From Halomicroarcula saliterrae (GTDB taxonomy: Archaea; Halobacteriota; Halobacteria; Halobacteriales; Haloarculaceae), in the NCBI RefSeq assembly GCF_031624395.1, contig NZ_JAMQON010000006.1, positions 1 to 64,000 of the forward strand: DNA of 64,000 nt, given 5' to 3'. Of this stretch, positions 7,811-16,106 are shown in pieces; position 1 is the stretch's first letter; every line of letters starts with the position of its first letter. Both the position numbers and the translations under genes were made by a program. The notes under the pieces were generated by a model. It had not been told where the DNA came from and ran no database searches. It was given only the letters and a program-made list of their open reading frames with translations.

Positions 7811-7816
7811 TTTATA
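7811..7816 (+). promoter_or_regulatory. TATA box of the GMC-dehydrogenase pair
   Basis: TTTATA in GGTTTTATACGAG lies 30-35 nt upstream of the ATG at 7846, predicting a leader of only a few nucleotides. This is normal for haloarchaeal mRNAs. Confidence 0.55.
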
Positions 7817-7845
7817 CGAGTGGCCGCTGTTAGCACCCGGTAGGA

Positions 7846-8373
7846 ATGCAACTCTCACAGCCAGACGCGGTGTCGGCGCTGGGAGCCGCCGGCATCGACC
7901 CGGCGACAGAGGCCTCCTGGGACGGGGCGGAGTCGAGGGAGGACCCGTCGACGACGCGGACGCTGCTCGCCCTCGCGGAGGTGCTCTATCCGTCGGTCGT
8001 CGAGGTGACACTGGAGTTCGTAGAGACGTATCTCGTCGGGCGGAGCAGCGACCACCAACGGTTCCGGACCGAACTCGAACGGGGAGCCGAGACACTCGAC
8101 GACTGGGCCAGAGACGCGTTCGGCGACGCCTTCGCACGCCTCGACGTGGAGCAGCGGGACTCGCTACTGCGGCACATGGGCGTCCGACTGGTCGACGCAG
8201 TGCCGGACGGGACCGAGCTAGAGCGGCTGCACTACCACGTCGTCGAGGAGCTGCTGGTCGCCTTCTACACGTCGCCGACGGGAGCGGAGCTCGCCGGCGC
8301 GAAATCGGCGTGGGTCTACGACGCCGCCGCGGAGACCCCGGGCGTGGGCTACGGGATGGGACAGCGCCGATGA
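7846..8373 (+). CDS. Gluconate 2-dehydrogenase subunit 3 family protein
   Basis: A 175-residue helical protein resembling the small subunit of membrane-associated GMC dehydrogenases. The conserved part runs from LLALAEVLYPS (residue ~40) through LEFVETYLVG to the C-terminal HVVEELLVAFYTSPTGAEL. It lacks the Tat signal often present in bacterial subunit 3 proteins. Its stop overlaps the start of the GMC oxidoreductase (ATGA), so the two are an operon and probably one complex oxidising a polyol or sugar acid. No cytochrome c subunit gene is adjacent; the electron acceptor is unknown. Confidence 0.8.
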   Translation: MQLSQPDAVSALGAAGIDPATEASWDGAESREDPSTTRTLLALAEVLYPSVVEVTLEFVETYLVGRSSDHQRFRTELERGAETLDDWARDAFGDAFARLDVEQRDSLLRHMGVRLVDAVPDGTELERLHYHVVEELLVAFYTSPTGAELAGAKSAWVYDAAAETPGVGYGMGQRR

Positions 8374-9989
8374 GCGCGCCCGACGACCGGACGCCGGCCG
8401 ACAGCCCGACCGTCTGTGTCGTCGGTGCCGGGCTGGCAGGGGCGCTCGTAGCGGACGCGCTCGCGGGGCGTGGCCGCGAGGTCGCGCTGCTCGACGCCGG
8501 GCCGACGGTCGACCGCGACTCGCGGTACGAACGGATGCAGCGCCAGCTTCGCCCTGGGACGACGGCGGCCGAGATCTGGGGGATGGACGGGGAGCGCGAC
8601 GCCTACACGGCCGCCGGGGCGGGAGCGTGGCCGGTCAACGAGCGCCGCGTCAAGGGCGTCGGCGGGACGACGCTGAACTGGCTGGGCGTCACCCCGCGGT
8701 TCCGCCCGTCGACCTTCGAGACGGCGACCCGGCACGGCGTCGGGCGTGACTGGCCCATCAGTTACGCCGACCTCAGGCCCTACTACGCCGAGGCGGAACA
8801 GGAGCTGTGCGTCGCCGGCAACGCGGACGCCCCCTTCCAGCCGCCACGCGAGACCGCCTACCCGCAGCCACCCCTGGAACGGAGCCACTCGGACGAGCTG
8901 TTCGCCGCGGCCGGCGAGGAACTGGCCGTGCCCGTCCACTCGCTGCCCGTCGCTCGCGGGCCGGACAGCGAGCGCCGCGACCGCCGGCCCGACGGTGGGG
9001 CGCCGAGCCGACGGGTCCGGCCGCCCGAGGCGACCTACAGCGCGGACACCCACGTCGAGCGGGCCGTCGCGTCCGGGGCACGGCTCATCGACCGGGCGGC
9101 AGTCGAGCGGCTCGAACACGGCCCCGACGGCGAGCGGGTGACAGCGGCCGTCTACCGGACTCCCGACGGAGCGCGCCACCGGCAGGACGCCGACGTGTTC
9201 GTCGCCGCCTGCGGGACTATCGAGACACCGAGGCTCCTCCTGCTCTCGGACTCCCCCCAGTATCCCGACGGTCTGGGTAACTCCAGTGGCGTAGTGGGCC
9301 GGTATCTCATGGGGCAACCGCCGGCGACCGTCCTCGGTGTGCTGGACGAGCCGACGAAACAGCGCGAGGTGGGGTCGCCGACCACGGGCAGCTACCAGTT
9401 CGCCGCCCCGGAGGCCGACCGCGCCGGCTTCGCGCTCACCTGCCTGAACAACGCCGGGGAGACGCCCGCCGAACTCGCCCTCCGGGAGGAGAGCTGGGGC
9501 GACCGGCTGCTGGAGGAGGTCCAGTTCCACCACGGCAACACGGTCGGACTCTCCATCCGCGTCGGCTCGCTCCCGCGGGCGGCCAACCGCGTCACACTCG
9601 ACGAGACGACGACGGACGACCGCGGGGACCCGGTGCCCGACGTGCAGTTCTCTCCGGGCCCCTTCGCCGCCCGCGCCCAGGAGGCCGCCATCGCGCTCGG
9701 CACCGACCTCGTCGAGGCCCTCGACGGCGCAGTCGTGTACGCCGACGGGACGACGACGACCGACGAGCTGCCGCCGGCGGCCCGGGGCGGTCACTACGCC
9801 GTCGGCGGCACGCGAATGGGGACCGACCCCGAGACGAGCGTCGTGGACCCTACCTGCCGGAGCCACGACCTGAAGAACCTCTATGTCGCCGGCGGGAGCC
9901 CCTTCGTCACCTCGGGCGCGGTGCCGCCGGCGCTGACTATCGCGGCGCTCGCGCTCCGGACAGCCGACCACGTCGACGGCCGGCTGTAG
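8370..9989 (+). CDS. GMC family FAD-dependent oxidoreductase
   Basis: A 539-residue flavoprotein dehydrogenase, large subunit of the pair with the preceding gene. The N-terminal Rossmann motif is VVGAGLAGALVADAL, residues ~14-28. The segment GVGGTTLNWLGVTPR is the GMC signature near residue 95. At the C-terminus GGTRMGTD and NLYVAGGSPFVTSGAVPPALT carry the conserved flavin-pocket residues. The ATG at 8370 overlaps the upstream TGA, which fixes the start against a much longer open frame. Gluconate, 2-ketogluconate or sugar-alcohol substrates are typical; the sequence does not decide. The pair splits the cobalamin cluster in two. Confidence 0.85.
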   Translation: MSAPDDRTPADSPTVCVVGAGLAGALVADALAGRGREVALLDAGPTVDRDSRYERMQRQLRPGTTAAEIWGMDGERDAYTAAGAGAWPVNERRVKGVGGTTLNWLGVTPRFRPSTFETATRHGVGRDWPISYADLRPYYAEAEQELCVAGNADAPFQPPRETAYPQPPLERSHSDELFAAAGEELAVPVHSLPVARGPDSERRDRRPDGGAPSRRVRPPEATYSADTHVERAVASGARLIDRAAVERLEHGPDGERVTAAVYRTPDGARHRQDADVFVAACGTIETPRLLLLSDSPQYPDGLGNSSGVVGRYLMGQPPATVLGVLDEPTKQREVGSPTTGSYQFAAPEADRAGFALTCLNNAGETPAELALREESWGDRLLEEVQFHHGNTVGLSIRVGSLPRAANRVTLDETTTDDRGDPVPDVQFSPGPFAARAQEAAIALGTDLVEALDGAVVYADGTTTTDELPPAARGGHYAVGGTRMGTDPETSVVDPTCRSHDLKNLYVAGGSPFVTSGAVPPALTIAALALRTADHVDGRL

Positions 9990-10013
9990 GTATCGAAGGC
10001 AGTTCCGGGGCCG

Positions 10014-10985
10014 TCAGTTCCCGATAGCCACCGTCACGGCCTCGTCGTAGCGGGTCTTCTCGGCCAGCAGGTCGTGGTCGCGCCCACCGGCGATGGCCGA
10101 CGCTTCCGCGATGCCCGGCCAGCCGATGAGTTCCTTCGACCGGGACGGTGTCGGCCCCTCGAACCCCTCCAGGGTCTCCTTCTCGAAGGCGACGACGCCG
10201 AGTCCCCACGCTTCGGCCGCGGCGAGCATCCCCTCTTCGTCGGCCTTCCGGGTCCCCGTGGCGACGAACTCCACGTCGTCGCGGTCGAGGCCCACCTCTG
10301 CCAGTGCGGCGTCCCAGGCGGCGTGGAACTGCTCGACGTCGGCGCCGGCGACCGAGCCACACCCCAGCACGACGCCGTCGTCGCTGTTGCGTTTGAGGAC
10401 GCTCACGGTGTCGTCGACCAGCACCGCCTTCGGGCCGTCGAGGCGCTCGATGGGGCCGAGTTCGTCGTCCAGCACGGCGAGGTTCGTCGCCACCGTCGAG
10501 TCGCCGTTGACGACGTGGGCGTCGAGTGCTTTCGCCTGCTTCTCGACGCCCTGCTTGCCGGCCGCCTCGCTGGCGGTGGTCATCGCCGGCACCGCGCCCA
10601 TGCTCGCGAGGTCGTCAGCCACCTGGTTCGCGCCGTGGTGGCCGCCGGTGATGGGGATGGCCCACGTCAGCTCCTCGTCGACGACACAGATTGCCGGGTC
10701 GTCCCACTTGTCGTCGAGCAGGTGGGCCGTCTTGCGCATCGCGATACCGCTGGCCATCAGGCCGATAAAGCAGTCGTACTCGCCCCAGTGCTCGTCGAAG
10801 ACGGTGCCGTGGTACTCGATGACGTCGATGTTCTCGTATCGGTCACCGATGCCGTCGACGATGTCTTCGGCGGTGTCCAGCTTTCGCTCGAAGGCGATGA
10901 TGGCGATCTCTTCCGCGACTTCCCCGTCGGAGTCGGGCGCTTTGCAGCTGTTCGAACCGGATTCGTTGTCGCTGTCGGTGCTCAT
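10014..10985 (-). CDS. cbiG: Cobalt-precorrin-5A hydrolase CbiG
   Basis: A 323-residue protein opening the lactone ring of cobalt-precorrin-5A. An acidic N-terminal leader with one Cys (SNSCKAPDS) precedes the N-terminal domain (IAIIAFERKLDTAEDI). The conserved LMASGIAMRKTAHLL, PITGGHHGANQVADDLA and the C-terminal GCGSVAGADVEQF and VATGTRKADEEGMLAAA follow. The ATG at 10985 fits the family start; the longer frame reaching 11273 would read through a hairpin-rich spacer. It is the last gene of the cbiT-cbiL-cbiF-cbiG block, separated from cbiF by 294 nt with no clear promoter of its own. Confidence 0.92.
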   Translation of the reverse strand: MSTDSDNESGSNSCKAPDSDGEVAEEIAIIAFERKLDTAEDIVDGIGDRYENIDVIEYHGTVFDEHWGEYDCFIGLMASGIAMRKTAHLLDDKWDDPAICVVDEELTWAIPITGGHHGANQVADDLASMGAVPAMTTASEAAGKQGVEKQAKALDAHVVNGDSTVATNLAVLDDELGPIERLDGPKAVLVDDTVSVLKRNSDDGVVLGCGSVAGADVEQFHAAWDAALAEVGLDRDDVEFVATGTRKADEEGMLAAAEAWGLGVVAFEKETLEGFEGPTPSRSKELIGWPGIAEASAIAGGRDHDLLAEKTRYDEAVTVAIGN

Positions 10986-11086
10986 AGTCGAAAATCGGCC
11001 GGTGAACTGTCTGTCCGCGACTGCCGGCCGGTCAGTCGGGCGGATGTCGTCTGGCTCCCGATGCGACACTGCTGTCGGCGCGCGCT

Positions 11087-11175
11087 GGCGCACCCCCGTG
11101 GTGCGCCGACACCGTGCGAGGTCTTCGGGAGCAGCGCGACCGAAGGCTCGAAAGACGAGCGAAACGAGTCTTTCG
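11087..11175 (-). promoter_or_regulatory. Two perfect hairpins in the cbiF-cbiG spacer
   Basis: GGCGCACC (11087-11094) pairs with GGTGCGCC (11100-11107) across a 5-nt loop, and CGAAAGAC (11149-11156) pairs with GTCTTTCG (11168-11175) across 11 nt. They lie in the 294-nt gap between cbiF and cbiG, while the other junctions in this block overlap. They could mark RNA processing, partial termination or stabilisation of the cbiG message. No T-run follows, so a classical terminator is unlikely. Confidence 0.45.
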
Positions 11176-11279
11176 GCGGATGACGGAGCGACCGGGGGCT
11201 TTCTGTCGGTCGGGAGCAACTGCCGTCTCGGTGGGTTGCACCGTAGCTTTCTGACTGTCCTCGAAAACGGCACAGCATC

Positions 11280-12164
11280 CTAGTCGTCCGCCTCCCCCGA
11301 GGACTCGGACGAGTCGTCGCCCCGGTTCGCCCACCCACCGTACAGGAAGCTCCGCTCGTACTCCTCGCCACCCACGGCGTCGCCGATAATCACCATCGCG
11401 GACGCCCGATACCCCGCCGCTTCGACTCGCTCGCCAATCGTCCCGATAGTCCCCTCGATGACGTCCTCGTCGGGCCAGGAAGCGTGATACACCGCCGCGA
11501 CGGGCGTCTCGGGGTCGTGCCCGTCCGCGAGCAGCCGGTCCATGGTCTCGCCGACGGCGTGGGTCCCGAGATAGATACACGTCGTCACGTCGCCCATGCC
11601 GACGAACTCGGAGATGTGGTCCTCCTCCTCGGTCAGGGTCTTGCCCTGTGGCCGGGTGAAGGCGACGTGGTTGGCGACCTCGTTCAGCGTGAGCTGAGTG
11701 CGCATCGTCGCGCTGGCGGCGAACGCCGACGTGACGCCGGGGACGATGTAGGTCGGGACGCCCTCGTGTTCCAGCGCGTCCATCTGCTCCAGGGCGGCCC
11801 CGTAGATAGCGGGGTCGCCGCTGTGGAGCCGGACCACCGTTCTCCCGCTCTGGTAGGCGTCCCGCATCAGCGGAATCAGCTCTTCCAGGTCCTTCCCGAT
11901 GGAGGAGACGGTCTCGGCGTCGGCGCAGTACTCCGCCAGCAGTTCGCTGTTGACGAGCGACCCCGCGTGGACGACGAGGTCGGCCTCGGCGAGCAGGTCG
12001 CGGCCCGCCACCGTGAGGAGCCGCGGGTCGCCGGGGCCGGCGCCGACGAAGGGGATGCCGTCCTGCTCGTCCCCGGCGCTGTGGTCGTAGACGCGGTCGT
12101 CGCGGTCGGTCGCGACGGCGTCGATGGCGGCTTGCGGGTCGGTCTCGGCGCTCTCGTCGCTCAC
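11280..12164 (-). CDS. cbiF: Cobalt-precorrin-4 C11-methyltransferase CbiF
   Basis: A 294-residue SAM-dependent corrin methylase. After an acidic leader the domain starts near residue 37 with IPFVGAGPGDPRLLTV. VHAGSLVN, VVRLHSGDPAIYGA, YIVPGVTSAFAASA and TRPQGKTL follow, all hallmarks of CbiF. It methylates C11 of cobalt-precorrin-4. The C-terminus is an acidic Ser/Glu tail. The start overlaps the cbiL stop by 4 nt, indicating translational coupling. Confidence 0.94.
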   Translation of the reverse strand: MSDESAETDPQAAIDAVATDRDDRVYDHSAGDEQDGIPFVGAGPGDPRLLTVAGRDLLAEADLVVHAGSLVNSELLAEYCADAETVSSIGKDLEELIPLMRDAYQSGRTVVRLHSGDPAIYGAALEQMDALEHEGVPTYIVPGVTSAFAASATMRTQLTLNEVANHVAFTRPQGKTLTEEEDHISEFVGMGDVTTCIYLGTHAVGETMDRLLADGHDPETPVAAVYHASWPDEDVIEGTIGTIGERVEAAGYRASAMVIIGDAVGGEEYERSFLYGGWANRGDDSSESSGEADD

Positions 12165-12955
12165 TGTCGGCCACCCCCGAGCTCGTCGCCGGAGAGCGCG
12201 CCCTCGGAGCGCTCCTGTCGGGCGATACTCATCTCCCCGCCGTCTGAAACCGCCCCGCTCTCGTCCGCCCCTTCGAGGAACGCGTCGGTGGCTTGCTCGA
12301 CCCGGGCCTCGGGGCGTTCGGCGTAGGCGAGCGTGTAGTAGTCCCGCTCGTCGATCTCTGTCGGGTCGTCGGTCACCGTCGTCTCGCCCTGTTCCATGAA
12401 CAGCCGGCGGCCGTAGGTCACGTCGTAGCCGGCCTCGACGAGCCCCTCGTGGGTGGCCGGCGCGTCGGTCACTTTGAACAGAATCAGCCGGTCAGGGCCG
12501 GTCGGCGAGACGCCGCCGTCGGCCTCCCGAAGCGCCAGACTCGACCCGGCCGTGATCTCGACGCCGAGCGCCGTCGCGAAGGCCGTGACCGCGCTGACGC
12601 CGGGGACGACTTCGAGCTCGACCGCGGGGTGGAACGCGGCCAGCGTCCGGCGGAGGTGGCCGAAGGTGGAGTAGACGTTCGGGTCCCCGAGCGTGACGAA
12701 GGCGACGTCGCCGTCGCGGGCGGCCGGCGCGATCTCCGCGGCGGCGTCCTTCCAGGCGTCGCGGAGCCGCTGTTCGTCCCGGGTCATCGGGAAGTCGAGG
12801 TCGCCGATGCGGGAGTCGGGGACGTGTTTCGTCGCCACCGTTCGGGAGAGTCGACCCGGCGAGTAGACCACGTCGGCCGATTCGAGGGCGCGCTTGCCAC
12901 GCACCGTCACGAGGTCCGCCTGTCCGGGGCCGAGACCGACGCCGTAGAGCGTCAT
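12161..12955 (-). CDS. cbiL: Cobalt-precorrin-2 C20-methyltransferase CbiL
   Basis: A 264-residue tetrapyrrole methylase that adds the C20 methyl group. Motifs are LYGVGLGPGQADLVTVRG at the N-terminus, VAFVTLGDPNVYSTFGHL near residue 85, and VVPGVSAVTAFATALG near 120. The last ~40 residues are a hydrophilic tail without counterpart in the core family. It overlaps both cbiT and cbiF by 4 nt. Function is confident from motif and context. Confidence 0.94.
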   Translation of the reverse strand: MTLYGVGLGPGQADLVTVRGKRALESADVVYSPGRLSRTVATKHVPDSRIGDLDFPMTRDEQRLRDAWKDAAAEIAPAARDGDVAFVTLGDPNVYSTFGHLRRTLAAFHPAVELEVVPGVSAVTAFATALGVEITAGSSLALREADGGVSPTGPDRLILFKVTDAPATHEGLVEAGYDVTYGRRLFMEQGETTVTDDPTEIDERDYYTLAYAERPEARVEQATDAFLEGADESGAVSDGGEMSIARQERSEGALSGDELGGGRQ

Positions 12956-13548
12956 CGGGTCGCCCCCGACCCGCCGGCAGTGGTCCCGCCGTCCGCGGCG
13001 ACGGCGTCGCCCGCGCCGCCGACGAGCATGTAGACGGGGTTCTGGGAGTCGAAGCTGGTCGCGCCGGCCAGCTCGTACCCGTGGCTTACCTGGAACTGGA
13101 CGACTTCCGCCAGCAGGTCCCGGGCGCGGAACGCCTCGGTCGCCGCGCCGGCGACCTCGAGTCTGGAGACGTTCATCACCACGCGGTCGACACCGGTCTC
13201 GACGGCGTGGTCGAGGACGGCCTCGTAGTTCCGGCTGCCGCCCAGAAAGAGCGCGTCGGCGTCGTCGGGCAGCCCTTCGGGGGCTTCGGCCTCCCGGAGG
13301 TCCACCTCGGCGTCCGTGTCGTTCGCGGCGAGATTCCGCTCGGTGACCGCCAGCCGCTCGGGCTTGCGTTCCAGTGCGGTCACGCGACCGGCGCGCCGGG
13401 CCGCCTCGATGGTGACGGCGCCGGTACAGGAGCCGACCTCGACGAAGTGGTCGGTCGGCCCGAGGTCGAGCTTGCTCGCGAGGACGGCCCTGACCTCCGA
13501 CTTCGTCGGCCCGGCCTTCGCGTCGTGGGGGAGCGAGACGTGTGCCAT
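12952..13548 (-). CDS. cbiT: Cobalt-precorrin-6B C15-methyltransferase/decarboxylase CbiT
   Basis: A 198-residue class I methyltransferase. The SAM site is FVEVGSCTGAVTIEAARR near residue 38; ALERKPERLAVTERNL and DALFLGGSRN follow. A Gly/Ala/Thr-rich tail ends the protein. The ATG at 13548 is chosen because it starts MAHVSLPHDAKAGPTKSEVR, the usual beginning, and lies 25-30 nt from the TATA box at 13573-13578, implying a leaderless mRNA. It is the first gene of the cbiT-L-F-G block. CbiE is not fused to it and is not in the window. Confidence 0.92.
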   Translation of the reverse strand: MAHVSLPHDAKAGPTKSEVRAVLASKLDLGPTDHFVEVGSCTGAVTIEAARRAGRVTALERKPERLAVTERNLAANDTDAEVDLREAEAPEGLPDDADALFLGGSRNYEAVLDHAVETGVDRVVMNVSRLEVAGAATEAFRARDLLAEVVQFQVSHGYELAGATSFDSQNPVYMLVGGAGDAVAADGGTTAGGSGATR

Positions 13549-13571
13549 CGCCCGTACCAACTCAACTGGGC

Positions 13572-13596
13572 CATAAAACAATTGTGCTTGTATTAG
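13572..13596 (-). promoter_or_regulatory. Cobalamin promoter element, copy 2
   Basis: This is the second copy of the 25-bp element at 7518-7542, differing at one position. Its TTTTAT box (13573-13578) is at the leaderless distance from the cbiT ATG. The upstream half CTAATACAAGC (13586-13596) extends into the intergenic space shared with the divergent regulator gene at 13696, so one bound protein could control both directions. Confidence 0.7.
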
Positions 13597-13695
13597 ACCA
13601 ATCTGCGTTGTTCAAACGCCGAGCGAGCCCGGATTACTCCAATCGAAGCTTCGGTAACGAAAAACTACTTGACTGACAGTCCCGGACGGGGAGAC

Positions 13696-14508
13696 ATGGC
13701 ACAGCGAACAGACGGGAGCGAGGAGTTCGGCGTCCTCCGGAGCAAGCGGACCGCCACGCGCTACCAGATCATGGTCGAGGTCGCGGAGCGCCAGCCGGCG
13801 GTGAGCCAGCAGGAGATCGCGGACGCGATCGGCATCACCTCCCAGGCCGTCAGCGACTACCTGCAGGACCTCTCGGCACAGGGCCACGTCACCAAACACG
13901 GCCGCGGCCGGTACGAGGTGACCAAGGAGGGCGTCGACTGGCTCATCTCCCAGACCGACGCGCTCCGGAGCTTCGTCGGCCACGTCTCCGAGGACATCAT
14001 CGGGCAGGTGGAGATAGAGACCGTGCTCGCGACGGCGGACGTGAGCGAGGGCGAGACCGTCTCCGTGACCATGCGCGACGGCGTCCTGCGCGCCGTCGCG
14101 GGCGGGGCGGGCAACGCAACCGCAGTTGCGGTCACCGACGCGGCCGCGGGGACCGACCTCGGCATCACCAACGTCGAGGGCGTCGTCGAGTACGAGCTGG
14201 GCGACGTGACCGCCGTCTCGATTCCGCGGGTCCAGAACGGCGGGAGCGGGGCCGTAGACGGGGGACGAATCGAGGAGCTGGCCGCCGAACACGACCTCGT
14301 GGCCGTCGCCGGCGTCGAGGCCCTGGCCGCGGCGCGGGCCGCCGAGGTCGCGGTGGATATCCGCTACGGGAGCGCCGCCGCCGTCGAGGAGGCGGCCACG
14401 AAGGGACAGGACGTCCTCCTGCTCTCGGGCGCCAACCAGCTGTCGCGCCACACCGACGCCCTCGCGCAGGCGAACATCAGCTACGAGGTGCTCGACGCCG
14501 CCGAGTGA
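13696..14508 (+). CDS. Winged-helix transcriptional regulator (COG1497-like), candidate cobalamin regulator
   Basis: A 270-residue regulator. The N-terminal winged helix-turn-helix (residues ~20-85) has a recognition region QQEIADAIGITSQAVSDYLQDL and wing HGRGRYEVTKEGVDWL. A ~180-residue C-terminal domain rich in Val/Ala/Gly follows, with repeated VAVAGVEALAAARAAEVAVDIRYG-type beta-alpha units that could bind a ligand. The ATG at 13696 is preferred over a TTG at 13669. It is divergent from cbiT and shares its promoter region. Control of B12 genes is inference from this position; no B12-binding motif (DxHxxG) is present. Confidence 0.75.
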   Translation: MAQRTDGSEEFGVLRSKRTATRYQIMVEVAERQPAVSQQEIADAIGITSQAVSDYLQDLSAQGHVTKHGRGRYEVTKEGVDWLISQTDALRSFVGHVSEDIIGQVEIETVLATADVSEGETVSVTMRDGVLRAVAGGAGNATAVAVTDAAAGTDLGITNVEGVVEYELGDVTAVSIPRVQNGGSGAVDGGRIEELAAEHDLVAVAGVEALAAARAAEVAVDIRYGSAAAVEEAATKGQDVLLLSGANQLSRHTDALAQANISYEVLDAAE

Positions 14509-14640
14509 ATCGAGTCGGCGCCCGCCGTCGCTCTCGCCGGTCAGCGGGTCCCTTGTCGCGCCGTCGGCGACCAGTGTCCCCGCCCGTCGCTCGACCGACA
14601 GGCCGGCGTGCCATCGGTGGGCGGCGGGACCGCCGAAGCC

Positions 14641-15828
14641 CTACGCCGGCGTCACCCGGAGAACCGCGGTGTCGCGCGGGTCGACAGCTGCCCGGAGGTC
14701 GCCGGCCGTCTCCCACGTCTCACCCGTCCAGCAGTCACACACCGCGTACCGGTCGGCGGCCGACGGCAGAGCGGTCTCGTCGACGTGGGCGCGAAGGTCT
14801 CGGGGCTCGGAGCCGCGGTTCCACAGCGCCACGGCGGCCCCGCCGTCATGCAGCGGTTTGCTCCAGACCTCCGCGTCGGCCGTCCGCCGGTCGGGCGTCC
14901 CCTGGGCGCCCAGCGGGTCCTGGTCGACGGCGACGAGGCGGTCGGTAGTCAGGATATCCAGAACGCCCTCGTCGATATCGGTCAGGTCGGTGCCGACGAA
15001 CAGCGGCGCGCCGAGCAGACACCAGAACGCGAAGTGGGTGCGGTTCTCGGCCGGTGTCAGCGGCCGCACGACGTCGGTCGGTTCGTGCCGTGACTGGCCC
15101 GAGTCGGGCCCGTTGCCGACCTGGAGCATGTCCGGGTCCGACCAGCCGCCGGGGCCGTGCGAAGAGGCGGTGTCGAGGTCCGCCACGCGGTCGATGATGT
15201 CGGCGATACCGAGGCCGAACGCGTCGCCGTCGACCCGCCACTTCGCGACGGCGTCGTCCGTGACCCGCCACATGTGTCCCCCGGCCTCGCGCGCCCACAG
15301 CCAGGGGTCGTGCCGGCCCCACTCGCAGATGCTGTAGAGGATGTCCCGGTCGACACTCCGGAGCGCCTCGCCCATCGCTCCGTAGCGGTCCCGTGGCTCG
15401 CGCCCGCGGTGGTCCCCGCAGTTATCGTACTTCAGGAAGTCGACACCCCAGTCCGCGAACTGCTCGGCGTGGACCCGCTCGCGGCCCAGGCTCGCCGGAT
15501 ACCCCTGACAGGTGTGGCTCCCGGCCGAGGAGTAGAGGCCGAATTTCAGTCCCCGGTCGTGGACGTAGTCGGCCAGCGCCGCCATCCCGCCCGGGAACGC
15601 CTCGGGGTCGGCCCGCAGGCGGCCCTCGGCGGCGGTCTCGTCGGCGGTCTCGTCGGCCATCCAGCAGTCGTCGACGACGACGTACTCGTAGCCGGCGTCC
15701 CGGAGGCCGGTCGAGACCACGGCGTCGGCGGCGGCGCGGATGTCGGCCTCGGTGACCGCACAGGAGTGGGCGTTCCATGAGTTCCACCCCATCGGTGGAG
15801 TGGCTGCGAGGTCGGTGTCGTCGGGCAT
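14641..15828 (-). CDS. Alpha-galactosidase (glycoside hydrolase family 27)
   Basis: A 395-residue GH27/melibiase enzyme. It begins PPMGWNSWNAHSCAVTE, has YVVVDDCWM, the catalytic nucleophile Asp in FLKYDNCGD (residue ~135) and the acid/base Asp in GGWSDPDMLQVG (residue ~210). C-terminally it has the beta-sandwich domain starting near VALWNRGS. There is no signal peptide, so it is probably cytoplasmic and splits imported alpha-galactosides. The ATG at 15828 lies directly before the conserved domain; longer frames enter unrelated sequence. It stands alone between a regulator and the RdfA gene, with no sugar transporter beside it. Confidence 0.9.
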   Translation of the reverse strand: MPDDTDLAATPPMGWNSWNAHSCAVTEADIRAAADAVVSTGLRDAGYEYVVVDDCWMADETADETAAEGRLRADPEAFPGGMAALADYVHDRGLKFGLYSSAGSHTCQGYPASLGRERVHAEQFADWGVDFLKYDNCGDHRGREPRDRYGAMGEALRSVDRDILYSICEWGRHDPWLWAREAGGHMWRVTDDAVAKWRVDGDAFGLGIADIIDRVADLDTASSHGPGGWSDPDMLQVGNGPDSGQSRHEPTDVVRPLTPAENRTHFAFWCLLGAPLFVGTDLTDIDEGVLDILTTDRLVAVDQDPLGAQGTPDRRTADAEVWSKPLHDGGAAVALWNRGSEPRDLRAHVDETALPSAADRYAVCDCWTGETWETAGDLRAAVDPRDTAVLRVTPA

Positions 15829-16106
15829 ACACACGGGTGCGAGCGAGGGGAGAAAAACGGTAGCATCTGCGGACCGAGCGCGGCTATTTATCCAGGACGC
15901 GCTTTTGTATATAAACTTTATATGCTGGTGAGCCGGAAGACGGTGGACGAGCCAGCAGACGGAACCCGGACCGAGAGCTACTACGGCGGCGACAGACCGA
16001 CGAACAGACGGCTGCGATGGTCGAGCCGGCAGTACGAGCGCGTGTCTCGACTGTGGCAATCGTCGCCGACACAACGCCTTTGGGCGGCGCTATCGTCCAC
16101 AGACCA

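Noticed and set aside
8349-9971. 540-codon antisense frame over the GMC oxidoreductase
   Set aside because: No domain; mirrors third-position GC bias in the true gene.
13612-14451. 279-codon antisense frame over the regulator gene
   Set aside because: Equal in length to the sense gene but without any family signal; the sense strand has a clear winged helix and promoter.
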